DNA of 43,727 nucleotides from Planctomycetota bacterium (GTDB taxonomy: Bacteria > Planctomycetota > UBA1135 > GCA-002686595), in the NCBI GenBank assembly GCA_947484275.1, contig CANKOY010000029.1, forward strand, positions 1-43,727, given 5' to 3'. Made by a program: the position numbers and the translations under genes. The notes below the pieces were generated by a model. It made no database searches, was not told the DNA's origin, and worked only from the letters and a program-made list of their open reading frames with translations. Position 1 is the stretch's first letter, and every line of letters starts with the position of its first letter. Below are positions 16,472 through 24,355 of this stretch, one piece after another.

Positions 16472-18160
16472 ATGCGCGTGCTCTTCATCTACCCCAACCT
16501 CTACACGCAGATGGGGTTCAATCACGGGCTGGCTTCGCTGTCGGCGTGCCTGAAGCTCGCGGGTCACGAGACGCGCCTCGTGAACCTGAATGAAAATTTG
16601 CCGCCGGTCCCCGATGAGGAGGATGTCTGGCGCGCGATCGTCGATTGGAAGGCGGGCATGGTCGCCTTCTCGTGCCTGACCCAGCAGTACGCCTCGGCCA
16701 AGTCCCTGGCGCGGTCCCTGCGCGAGCGCGCCGCGCGCGAGCAGGTCGCCCTGCCGCCGCTGGTGATCGGCGGGATCCATCCGACGATGGTGCCCCTGGA
16801 CGTCATGGGCGACGGACTGTGGGACCACGTCGGCGTCGGCGAGTGTGAGGACGCGTTGGTGGTGCTCGCGGCGCGCATCGAGGCCGGCGAGGTCTGCGAC
16901 AACGTGGCGAACTTCGTCTCGTGGAAGGCTGGAGTGCGCCCGGCGCTCGCGCTCGCAAGCGCGGCTCCCGTGACACCCGAGCACTGGGTTCACAATCCCG
17001 TCGGCGAGTTCCCCGACCTGCGCGAGCTGCCCGTGCCGGACTACGCGCTGTTCGACACGCAGCGCATCACCGACCAGAAGCACGGTTGGTTCGGCGTGCT
17101 CTCCTCGCGCGGTTGTCCCTACCGCTGCAGCTACTGCCTCAACCACAAGATCGTCGATCGCTACCACGAAGAACTCGATCGGCCGGTCAATCGCATCGGT
17201 TTTTTCCGCTTCCGTCCCGCGGACAAGTTGATCGAGGAACTGCGCGAAGTGCTCGCGCGCTACCAGAACATCGGCACGTTCATTTTCGACGACGACCTGT
17301 TCACGCAGAACGCCGAGCACGCGATCTCGATCTGCAAGGCCTACGAGGAAAGCGGCATCGAAGTGCCTTTCGTGGTCAACAGCCACGTCAAGCAACTCGA
17401 CCCGCGCGTGGCCGAGGCCCTGGCGCGCGCGGGATGTCGGATCCTCAAGCTCGGCATCGAGTCCGGCAGTCCGCGCGTGCGCAAGGAAATCCTGCAGCGC
17501 TTCATGTCGAACAAGGACGTGCTGTCGACCGTGGAATCCGCCGAGCGCTTCGGTCTGCACACCTCGGGCTTCGTCATGGTGGGCCTGCCCTACGAAACGC
17601 GCGAAGAGCGCTGGGAAACAGTGGACTTGCTGGCCCAGTCGGGCATCGGCCGCTACCGCACGTCATTGTTCTTCCCCTTCCCAGGCACCGAAAGCTATCG
17701 CCTGTCGGTCCAGGGCGGGTTCATCACGCCGGCGACGGAAGTGACCCTGACCAACTTCACGGACTCCTCGTGCCTGAACTTCGGGCCTGAGGAAAATCTG
17801 TTCATCGACAAACTGGCCACCTGCATGCCCTGGTTCGTCAACAGCCGCATGGATCGCTTCCGCAGCGCGCCCGCGGCGGCGCGCTACCAGCCCATGGTGC
17901 GCGACGTGCTCGCCATGGACCTCGCCGCCTGGGAGCGCTTCAAGCCACAGGTGCGCCGCATCGACGAGGAATACGCGCGCGCCGCGGGCCGCGCCGAGGA
18001 GTTGCACTACGCCATTCGCTACAACGCGTTCATGGGCGTGCGCTCGGACTACTACCTGGCGGAGGAAGTGGGCATCGAGTGGAGCACCGCCGCCGCCAAA
18101 CCTGTGCCCGATCGATTGCGCGAACTGGCCCTGGCCGCCGCGGCAAGCGAGGTCTGCTGA
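16472..18160 (+). CDS. B12-binding-domain radical SAM protein
   Basis: This is a 562-residue radical SAM enzyme. Residues about 1-150 resemble a cobalamin-binding Rossmann domain (MRVLFIYPNLY...GLASLSACLKLAGHETRLVNL, PPLVIGGIHPTMVPLDVM), although the DxHxxG cobalt-ligand motif is absent. The radical SAM core follows with LSSRGCPYRCSYCLNHK, whose CxxxCxxC binds the 4Fe-4S cluster, FIFDDDLFTQN, and ILKLGIESGSPRVRKEIL. A C-terminal extension of about 140 residues is unassigned. Overall it resembles the BchE/HpnR-like group, which methylates, cyclises or rearranges lipids and cofactors. It starts a tightly packed run: 4 bp separate its stop from the heptose-kinase-like gene. ATG 16472 is chosen because the upstream in-frame extension is Arg-rich non-family sequence. 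Confidence 0.85.
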   Translation: MRVLFIYPNLYTQMGFNHGLASLSACLKLAGHETRLVNLNENLPPVPDEEDVWRAIVDWKAGMVAFSCLTQQYASAKSLARSLRERAAREQVALPPLVIGGIHPTMVPLDVMGDGLWDHVGVGECEDALVVLAARIEAGEVCDNVANFVSWKAGVRPALALASAAPVTPEHWVHNPVGEFPDLRELPVPDYALFDTQRITDQKHGWFGVLSSRGCPYRCSYCLNHKIVDRYHEELDRPVNRIGFFRFRPADKLIEELREVLARYQNIGTFIFDDDLFTQNAEHAISICKAYEESGIEVPFVVNSHVKQLDPRVAEALARAGCRILKLGIESGSPRVRKEILQRFMSNKDVLSTVESAERFGLHTSGFVMVGLPYETREERWETVDLLAQSGIGRYRTSLFFPFPGTESYRLSVQGGFITPATEVTLTNFTDSSCLNFGPEENLFIDKLATCMPWFVNSRMDRFRSAPAAARYQPMVRDVLAMDLAAWERFKPQVRRIDEEYARAAGRAEELHYAIRYNAFMGVRSDYYLAEEVGIEWSTAAAKPVPDRLRELALAAAASEVC

Positions 18161-18164
18161 GTCC

Positions 18165-19193
18165 ATGGGTTGCGCGGTTCCCGACTTCACTGGACTGAGG
18201 GTTGCCGTCGCCGGCGACGTGATCTGCGATCGCTACATGGTCTGCGAGCCAAAATCCCTCTCGCGCGAGGCTCCGGTCATGGTGCTGCGCCACATCGAGG
18301 AGCGCGTGCGCCCTGGCGGCGCGGGCAACGTTGCAAGGAACCTGGCGGCCCTGGGCGCGACGACCACGCTCTTTGGCGTCGTCGGCCGCGACAGCGCGGG
18401 CCGCGACTTGCGCCTGGAGCTGGAATCCGAACAGGTCGGCGTCGAGAACCTGGTCAGCATCCCCGGTTGGACCACGCCGCAAAAAACGCGCGTCGTCGCC
18501 GCTGAGCCGCGACGCAATGTGCAGCAGGTGCTGCGCATCGACACGGAGCCCGGCGTGCCGGCGGACAAGGAGGTGCGCGCGGATGTGCGCGCTCAGTTGC
18601 GCGCGGCACTGAGCAACGTCGATCTCCTGCTGCTCTCGGACTACGACTACGGCTTCGTCGATCGTGACCTTGGCAAGCTGGCGCGCGAATTCAAGACCGC
18701 GGGGCGCTTGGTGGTTTTCGATCCGCGACAGTGTCTGGTGGGGCTCGAGGGCTTGACCGCGGTGACGCCCAATGTGGAGGAACTCGCCGCTTTTGCAGGC
18801 GTGCCTGCTTCACACCTGACCCAGGCCGCCAACTTGGAAGCAGCGGCCCTCAGCGTGCTCGAGCGCGCGGGCGCGCGCTGGATTCTGGTCACCCGCGGCA
18901 ACAACGGCATGGCGCTCTTCGGCGAAGGTGCACCACGCGGCGGTTGGACCGTTGAAGCCTTGGGCTCAGGAAACGTGACCGACGTCACGGGCGCAGGCGA
19001 CACGGCGGCAGCGGTGTTTGCCCTGGCCCTTGCGCGTGGAGTGGATCCGCAGCAGGCCATGGTGCTCGCCAATGCGGCCGCTGGCGTGGTGGTGATGGAG
19101 AGCGGCGCCGCCGTTTGTTCCCCCGAAGCTCTGCGTGCTGCGCTTGAGTGCGCCCCCAACTTGGTCCCGTCGAGTAAGAGCCCGCAGTCGTGA
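18165..19193 (+). CDS. Stand-alone PfkB sugar kinase, RfaE1/HldA-like
   Basis: This 342-residue kinase is closest in pattern to the first domain of HldE. It shows AGDVICDRYM, SREAPVMVL, RPGGAGNVARNLAALGA and the catalytic GAGDT (DVTGAGDTAAAVFALALARG). Two substrate-side motifs differ from the HldE in the same window: SDYGKG is SDYDYG here, and DPKGKDY is DPRQCLV. The loss of those lysines suggests a different sugar phosphate, or altered activity, rather than a simple second copy. It lies 4 bp after the radical SAM gene, and its stop overlaps the next gene's GTG (GTGA at 19190-19193). I avoid a gene symbol because its specificity is unclear. Confidence 0.82.
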   Translation: MGCAVPDFTGLRVAVAGDVICDRYMVCEPKSLSREAPVMVLRHIEERVRPGGAGNVARNLAALGATTTLFGVVGRDSAGRDLRLELESEQVGVENLVSIPGWTTPQKTRVVAAEPRRNVQQVLRIDTEPGVPADKEVRADVRAQLRAALSNVDLLLLSDYDYGFVDRDLGKLAREFKTAGRLVVFDPRQCLVGLEGLTAVTPNVEELAAFAGVPASHLTQAANLEAAALSVLERAGARWILVTRGNNGMALFGEGAPRGGWTVEALGSGNVTDVTGAGDTAAAVFALALARGVDPQQAMVLANAAAGVVVMESGAAVCSPEALRAALECAPNLVPSSKSPQS

Positions 19194-19666
19194 CACGGGG
19201 CCTGTGGTCGCGCGAAGACCTTGCGCGAGAGCTCGCTTTGCGTCGGACCGCTGGCCCGCTGCGCGTCGTGCTCGCGAACGGCTGCTTCGATCTGTTGCAC
19301 GTCGGGCACGTGCGCTATCTCGAGGATGCGCGCACGCGCGGCGACGTGCTCGTCGTCGCGCTGAACACGGACCGCAGCGTGAGCGCGAACAAAGGTCCCG
19401 GGCGGCCACTGGTAGCCTTGGAGGAACGCGCGGAATTGATCGCCGCCCTGCGTGCTGTGGATTTTGTCACCAGCTTCGACGAGCCGACCTTGGAGGCCAC
19501 GTTGCGCTGTCTGTTGCCTGACGTTCACGCCAAGGGCAGCGACTACACTGTGGAGAACGTGCCCGAGGCCCAGGTCGATCGCGAACTTGGCGTCGAGGTC
19601 GCGATTTGCGGCGATGCCAAGGAGCATTCCTCCACCGAGCTGATTCGCCGCCGCGCGCCACAATGA
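19190..19666 (+). CDS. Stand-alone heptose-1-phosphate adenylyltransferase-like protein (RfaE2/HldC type)
   Basis: This 158-residue protein corresponds to the second domain of HldE. It has the HxGH nucleotidyltransferase signature in LANGCFDLLHVGHVRYLEDA, then VVALNTDRSVSANKGPGRPLV, the ERAELIAALRAVDFVTSF segment and the C-terminal HAKGSDYTVENVPE...CGDAKEHSSTELIRR, all in the family order. It would transfer a nucleotidyl group to the product of the preceding kinase, making an NDP-heptose or similar. GTG 19190 overlaps the kinase stop, and its own stop overlaps the ATG of the TauE gene (ATGA), so the three proteins are translationally coupled. The motif set is intact, unlike that of the kinase partner. 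Confidence 0.88.
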   Translation: MTRGLWSREDLARELALRRTAGPLRVVLANGCFDLLHVGHVRYLEDARTRGDVLVVALNTDRSVSANKGPGRPLVALEERAELIAALRAVDFVTSFDEPTLEATLRCLLPDVHAKGSDYTVENVPEAQVDRELGVEVAICGDAKEHSSTELIRRRAPQ

Positions 19667-20478
19667 GTGCGCCCGGCTTCGAAGCCCGGCCCCTGCGACC
19701 GTGGCATCTGGGCCTGCTGTTGGTCGCCTCCTCGGCGAGCACCATGTGCGGCATTGGCGGCGGTCTCTTCGCCGTGCCCATCCTGCACTTCCTGTTGGGC
19801 CTGCCGCTGAAATTGGCCACGGCGACTTCGCTCGTGGCGGTGTTCGCGATGACCTTGGCCGGGACGCTGACCGAGGCCTCCCACGCGGGCAACGCTTTGG
19901 ATTGGTCCGCGATTGGACTCTTGTCCGCCGGTGCCCTGCTCGGTGCAGCCATCGGACAGCGAGTCAACGCGCGCATCAATCCCCAGGCACTGACCTGGGT
20001 CTTTGCGGCGGCCCTGTTGATCGGAGGCGCGCGCGTCCTGGCCACTTCCATGCCTGCCGACGTCGCGGACGCGCCGATGTTGATCGTCGTGACTCCGTTG
20101 AGTGCGCTTTGGCTGGTGGCCGCTGGCTTTGGCGGCGGGTTCGTCGCGCCGATCCTCGGCATCGGCGGGGGACTGATCGTGGTCCCGGCGCTGTTCCTGG
20201 GCATCCCCGGGACCAGCTACCTGACTGCGCGCGCCTGCTCCACGGCGATGTCCGTCGTCGCCTCGGCGCAGTTGACCTGGCTCAACCTTCGCGCTGGCCG
20301 CGTGCACCGGCCGAGCATGCTGCCCTTCGCAGCTGTGACAATTTGCGGTGGGTGGATCGGGACTTCACTGGTGCACCTACCGGGCTGGTCGCACGGCGCG
20401 CGCATCATGCTCGGAGTCCTGATGCTCGCCCTCTCCGCGAAGTACACTTGGCGAGCGGCGCGACATCGCGCGCAGTGA
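19663..20478 (+). CDS. TauE/SafE family membrane permease
   Basis: This 271-residue protein has about eight hydrophobic segments and the twin glycine-rich TauE/SafE signatures: CGIGGGLFAVPILHFLLGLPLKLATATSLVAV in the first half and LGIGGGLIVVPALFLGIPGTSYLTARACSTA in the second. The family transports sulfite, sulfonates, sulfoacetate and related anions across the inner membrane. Its ATG overlaps the adenylyltransferase stop by ATGA, placing it in the radical SAM/kinase/adenylyltransferase operon; whether it moves a product of that pathway is only inference. A strong hairpin follows the stop. Confidence 0.85.
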   Translation: MSAPGFEARPLRPWHLGLLLVASSASTMCGIGGGLFAVPILHFLLGLPLKLATATSLVAVFAMTLAGTLTEASHAGNALDWSAIGLLSAGALLGAAIGQRVNARINPQALTWVFAAALLIGGARVLATSMPADVADAPMLIVVTPLSALWLVAAGFGGGFVAPILGIGGGLIVVPALFLGIPGTSYLTARACSTAMSVVASAQLTWLNLRAGRVHRPSMLPFAAVTICGGWIGTSLVHLPGWSHGARIMLGVLMLALSAKYTWRAARHRAQ

Positions 20479-20479
20479 T

Positions 20480-20508
20480 CCCGTCCGCAACCGGCGGTTG
20501 CGGACGGG
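20480..20508. terminator. Bidirectional hairpin between convergent genes
   Basis: A perfect 13-bp stem (CCCGTCCGCAACC at 20480-20492, loop GGC, then its complement to 20508) begins two bases after the TauE stop and ends 14 bases before the end of the minus-strand GDH-like gene. Its position suits termination from both sides; there is a short TGTT but no long T-run. Confidence 0.8.
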
Positions 20509-20522
20509 TGTTCGCCCCGCGA

Positions 20523-21830
20523 TCAGGCGTAGAGTCCGCGCAGTCGGTGCGCCTTGGCCAGGCGCTCCACGGCGACCATGCTGGCCGCGAGGTGCAAGCG
20601 GGCCTTTTGCTCAATGCTGGCTGCAATCATCGAGTTCCAAGCTTCGGTCATAAACCGCTGCTGGTGGCGATGGACGATTCCCTCGCTCCAACTCTCGCCG
20701 GTGCGATTTTGCACCCACTCGAAGTAGTTGACGATGATTCCGCCCGAGTTGGCCAGGATCGCCGGGATGACCGGGATCCCGCGGTCCTGCAGCATGCGGT
20801 CGGCGCGCGAAGTCACTGGTCCGTTGGCACCTTCGATCACGAGCTTCGTGCGCAGCTTTCCAGCATTGCCTTGCGTGATCACGTTCCCCACGGCGCAGGG
20901 AGCGAGCACATCGCAGTCCTGCAGCAAGAGATCGTCGTTGGACATGCGCACGAAATCGCCGCTGGCCTCGCGCAGGCTGCCGTGCTTCTTGCGATGCTCG
21001 TACAGGGCGCGCACGTCGAGCCCCTGCTCGTTGTAGAGGCCGCCGAAAAAGTCCGACAAACCGACGACGCGGTAGCCGTCTTCCGCCAGTCCTAGGGCGA
21101 AATTGCCGCCGACCGAGCCAGCGCCCTGCACGATCACGCGCAATCCGCCGCGGTCTGAGCCCAGCTTGAATTGTTCCCGCGCCAGTGAAAGCACGATGCG
21201 CAATCCGCGCGCGATCGAGTCGAGGTGTCCGAGCGAGCCGCCGAGCACGGTCGGCTTGCCCAGTCCCACGGCGTTCGTGGTGTGGCGTTCGTGCATGGAG
21301 ACCACGTCCATCATCCAGGCCATGTACTGCTCCTCAGCACTCTTGTCGGGAATGAACACATCCCGATCGGGGCCGATGATGTCGAGCATGCTCGAGGCGT
21401 AGCGGCGCACCGACTGCTCCACGGCTGCAGCCCCATGGCGCGCAGGATCGATGCGGATCCCGCCCGCGGCGCCCCCGAAGGGAATGTTGACCAGGGCGCA
21501 CTTCCAGGTGGTCCAGCCGGCGAGCGCCCGCAATTCGTCGATCTTGAGATCGCCGGAAATGCGGAACGGTCCCGCGTAGGGACCCAGGCCCATATTGTGC
21601 TGCACGCGCCAGCCGTCGAAGACGCCAAGCGTGCCATCTTCTAGGCGCACCGGGATCGACATGTTCACTTCGCGATCGGGCTTGCGCAGGATCGCGTACA
21701 GGTCGCGCTCGATCAAAAGCCTCTCAGCGGCTTCGTCGAACAGGCTCATCATCGAGGCAAACGGCGTTTCCTCGTCGAAGGAAGGCTGGCCCGACAACTG
21801 TGCGCTGTGGGAGTGTTCGTGCAACTGCAT
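20523..21830 (-). CDS. Glutamate dehydrogenase paralog lacking catalytic lysines (probable regulatory subunit)
   Basis: This 435-residue protein has the full Glu/Leu/Phe/Val dehydrogenase fold, including the NAD motif VQGAGSVG. However, two conserved active-site lysines are alanine: GPxKGG reads GPYAGP (Ala86) and GGxKGG reads GGAAGG (Ala122). The third lysine (WTTWK, Lys110) and the Asp in PDKSAEEQ (Asp162) remain. The substrate-contact Ser near the C-terminal third is Asn (GGIIVNYFEW against [10 protein letters not shown] in the neighbour). It is therefore probably inactive as a dehydrogenase. It lies 12 bp downstream of an intact paralog on the same strand. From memory, Thermus thermophilus has a comparable tandem pair, with a regulatory GdhA and a catalytic GdhB that form a leucine-activated complex; a similar role is inferred here. 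Confidence 0.85.
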   Translation of the reverse strand: MQLHEHSHSAQLSGQPSFDEETPFASMMSLFDEAAERLLIERDLYAILRKPDREVNMSIPVRLEDGTLGVFDGWRVQHNMGLGPYAGPFRISGDLKIDELRALAGWTTWKCALVNIPFGGAAGGIRIDPARHGAAAVEQSVRRYASSMLDIIGPDRDVFIPDKSAEEQYMAWMMDVVSMHERHTTNAVGLGKPTVLGGSLGHLDSIARGLRIVLSLAREQFKLGSDRGGLRVIVQGAGSVGGNFALGLAEDGYRVVGLSDFFGGLYNEQGLDVRALYEHRKKHGSLREASGDFVRMSNDDLLLQDCDVLAPCAVGNVITQGNAGKLRTKLVIEGANGPVTSRADRMLQDRGIPVIPAILANSGGIIVNYFEWVQNRTGESWSEGIVHRHQQRFMTEAWNSMIAASIEQKARLHLAASMVAVERLAKAHRLRGLYA

Positions 21831-21842
21831 GGCGATGCGCTC

Positions 21843-23126
21843 CTAGGCGTAGCTGCCGCGCAGTTTGTAGACGGCGGCAACGCGGCCGACGGCGACGATG
21901 TACGCCCCGATGCGCAGCGACGTCTTGTACTTGGATGCCATGGCATCGACGCCATGGAAGGCATCGACCATGATGCGCTCGAGGCGCGTGTTGACATCTT
22001 CCTCGGTCCAGAAGAAACCGGCGCGGTCCTGGACCCACTCGAAGTAGGAAACCGTGACGCCACCTGCGTTGGCGAGAATGTCCGGCACCACGAGGACGCC
22101 TTTGCTTTCCAGGATCTGGTCCGCCTTGGCGGTCGTCGGTCCGTTGGCGCCTTCGATGATCACTTTGGCGGTGATGCGCTGGGCGTTGGCCGAGGTGATC
22201 TGGTTTTCCACGGCCGCCGGCACGAGGACGTCGCAGGGAAGTTCCAGTTGCTCGGCGGCGCTGACGTGAGCGGCTTTCGTGTAGCCGGTCAGTTTGCGGT
22301 TGGCCTTCAGGTACGCGAGCACATCGGGCATGTCGAGGCCCTTCTCGTTGTAGATCGCGCTGAACTGGTCGCTGATGCTGACGATTTTGTGGCCCTCGCG
22401 CTGCATCAGCATCGCGCCGATGCCGCCGACGTTGCCGCTGCCCTGCACGACCACGGTGGTCTGGTTCGGGCGCATGCCGATCTTCTTCAGCGCCTCGCGC
22501 GCAGTGATCATCACTCCGCGTCCGGTCGCCTCGGCGCGTCCGCGCGAGCCGCCGAGCACGATCGGCTTGCCGGTGACGACCGCGGTCGTCGTGCGGCGCA
22601 CGTGCATCGAGTACGTGTCCATCAACCAGGCCATGGTCTGTTCGTTCGTGTTGACATCGGGCGCCGGCACGTCGCGGTCGGGGCCGAGGATGTCGAGAAT
22701 CCCGGTCGTGTAGCGGCGCGTGATGCGCTCCAACTCACCTTGGGACAATACGGAGGGATCGCAGATGACTCCGCCCTTGCCACCGCCGAAGGGCAGGTCC
22801 ACCACGGCGCACTTCCAAGTCATCCACGCCGCGAGGGCGCGCACTTCGTCGAGGTTGACGTCGGGAGCGAATCGAATCCCGCCCTTGCACGGGCCGCGCG
22901 AAAAGTTGTGCTGCACTCGGTAGCCGGTGAACACGCGCATGTTCCCGTCGTCCATTTTGACCGGGATCGCGACGGTCATTTCGCGGTCCGGAGTGCGCAG
23001 GATGTCGCGCAGACCGTTGTCGAGGCCCAGGTGATCGGCGGCGATGTTGAATCGCTCGGCCATGGCCTCGAATGGATTGAACTCTTTTGATGCCGAGTCG
23101 GAAGTGGCTGCCGTACCGGTAGACAT
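21843..23126 (-). CDS. gdhA: Glutamate dehydrogenase, catalytic
   Basis: This 427-residue enzyme interconverts glutamate with 2-oxoglutarate and ammonium. The active-site set is complete: Lys81 in GPCKGGIRF, Lys105 in [19 protein letters not shown], Lys117 in the same run, and Asp157 in [15 protein letters not shown]. The NAD(P) domain shows [13 protein letters not shown], and the substrate Ser is in [12 protein letters not shown]. Length and the [12 protein letters not shown] segment are standard for the hexameric bacterial form. It is the first gene of a two-gene minus-strand operon whose second gene is a paralog with lost lysines. Cofactor preference is not decided by what I can see. The upstream region, 23127-23455, is shared with the divergent WaaP-like gene. 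Confidence 0.92.
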   Translation of the reverse strand: MSTGTAATSDSASKEFNPFEAMAERFNIAADHLGLDNGLRDILRTPDREMTVAIPVKMDDGNMRVFTGYRVQHNFSRGPCKGGIRFAPDVNLDEVRALAAWMTWKCAVVDLPFGGGKGGVICDPSVLSQGELERITRRYTTGILDILGPDRDVPAPDVNTNEQTMAWLMDTYSMHVRRTTTAVVTGKPIVLGGSRGRAEATGRGVMITAREALKKIGMRPNQTTVVVQGSGNVGGIGAMLMQREGHKIVSISDQFSAIYNEKGLDMPDVLAYLKANRKLTGYTKAAHVSAAEQLELPCDVLVPAAVENQITSANAQRITAKVIIEGANGPTTAKADQILESKGVLVVPDILANAGGVTVSYFEWVQDRAGFFWTEEDVNTRLERIMVDAFHGVDAMASKYKTSLRIGAYIVAVGRVAAVYKLRGSYA

Positions 23127-23455
23127 GACGGGGACGACGCCGGAGACTGGGGAAATTGCCCGGTCAGGCGCCGCAAGACGAGGGGGAGAGGAGGGCTGTC
23201 ACGCACTCCGGAGGGCCCGCAGAGGGTCCTCGCGCAGAGTACGAAGGGTGAGTATTGGATCGGCAGTGCCGCGCTTTCGGAACCCTCCCTTGGGCTTTTC
23301 GCGCTCGAGCGGGTCCAGTGAGCGTGCCCTGAGTTGCTGTTTTGGGCACCTGGAGTGGCTCTAAGTGCTTGTCCTGACAATGATTGAGTCCACCTCAACC
23401 GAAGAGGATGCGCCCTTGCGTCCCCGGGACGCGCGCTGGGAGGATCTCGGCTGAG
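23127..23455. other. Divergent intergenic region between gdh operon and LPS kinase gene
   Basis: This 329-bp stretch holds no credible gene. It must carry the outward promoters for both sides, but I see no convincing -35/-10 or sigma-54 pair. One short palindrome, TTGTC-CT-GACAA at 23369-23380, lies 75 bases before the plus-strand start and could be an operator. Confidence 0.4.
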
Positions 23456-24355
23456 ATGCTCGAGAGTCGTTCGAATTCTGCCCGCGGGCAATGGGCCCAG
23501 GGGAGTTCGGGCCCGAGGGGGTTGGCAGGCGAGCTTCGCGCCGCCCTCGGGGACCCCGTGAGTGAGTCGGTGGAGTTCCTGGAGCGAGTGTTCGCGCTCG
23601 CGCCGGATCAGTGGCTGCGGCGCATGCCCGGACGCGAGACCTTCGTCCATGGCGGGAACATCGTGATCAAGCGCTGCCGCGGCGATCAGTGGAGCGAGTG
23701 GTGGCACGAGCGCCTGCGACAGCGATCCGCGCGCTCACCTGCGCGGCGCGAGAGCGAAAACCTCAGCGCCTTGCGCGAATCAGGGCTGCGTGTCCCGACG
23801 CCACTGGCCTGGGCCGAGGACATCGGTGCCCGCGCTGCCGCGCCGTTCCAGCGCGGCCGCAGCGCCATGGCCATGGAGCGCGTCGCGCATCGAGAGCACC
23901 TGCGTCAAACGCTATCGCGATCTGCGCCCGAGGAAGTGCGCGCATGGATCGCGCCCCTCGCACGCATGGTGGCGCAACTCCACGGCGTGCACTGGTTCCA
24001 CCGCGACCTGTACCTGCAGCATTTCGCCGTGTGCTCTGTTCACGCTCGCGAACTTGCGTTGCTCGACTGCGGACGCGCGCGCCGCATGGAGCCCGTGCCC
24101 TTGCGCTGGATCGTGAAGGACTTGGCTCAACTGCTTCATTCCTGTCCGTCCACGGTCGGCCGCAGCTCGCAACTGCGCTGGCTGATTCACTACACGCGCT
24201 TGCGCAGGGCTGGTGTTTCCGGGGGCGCGGATGTGGCGCGCACCGAGCGTCGCGCCCTCGTTGAGCTGGTGATCGCAAAGCAACGCCGCATGGCGGCCCA
24301 CGCACCGCGGCACATCGACCCCCGCACGGCCAATCCCGACGGTTCCGAGCGATGA
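23456..24355 (+). CDS. Lipopolysaccharide kinase, WaaP/KdkA-like
   Basis: This 299-residue protein resembles the LPS core kinases, which are protein-kinase-like enzymes that phosphorylate heptose or Kdo. The N-lobe has ETFVHGGNIVIKRCRGDQW, with the ATP-binding Lys in VIKR, and RRESENLSALRESGLRVPTPLAW, typical of WaaP. The catalytic loop is WFHRDLYLQHFAV (Asp of HRD), and the metal-binding Asp is in LALLDCGRARRME, which replaces the DFG. ATG 23456 is the first ATG in frame; an in-frame TTG at 23384 would add 24 Arg/Pro-rich residues. The stop overlaps the ATG of the heptosyltransferase (ATGA). Core phosphorylation by this enzyme would fit the adjoining heptosyltransferases. Confidence 0.82.
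   Translation: MLESRSNSARGQWAQGSSGPRGLAGELRAALGDPVSESVEFLERVFALAPDQWLRRMPGRETFVHGGNIVIKRCRGDQWSEWWHERLRQRSARSPARRESENLSALRESGLRVPTPLAWAEDIGARAAAPFQRGRSAMAMERVAHREHLRQTLSRSAPEEVRAWIAPLARMVAQLHGVHWFHRDLYLQHFAVCSVHARELALLDCGRARRMEPVPLRWIVKDLAQLLHSCPSTVGRSSQLRWLIHYTRLRRAGVSGGADVARTERRALVELVIAKQRRMAAHAPRHIDPRTANPDGSER

Noticed and set aside
18165-19666. The second heptose kinase/adenylyltransferase set as an assembly duplicate of hldE
   Set aside because: The sequences differ throughout, the arrangement is split rather than fused, and the substrate motifs differ.
20523-21830. The lysine-less GDH paralog as a pseudogene
   Set aside because: The frame is full length with no stop or frameshift, and other conserved motifs are retained, so a regulatory role is more likely than decay.
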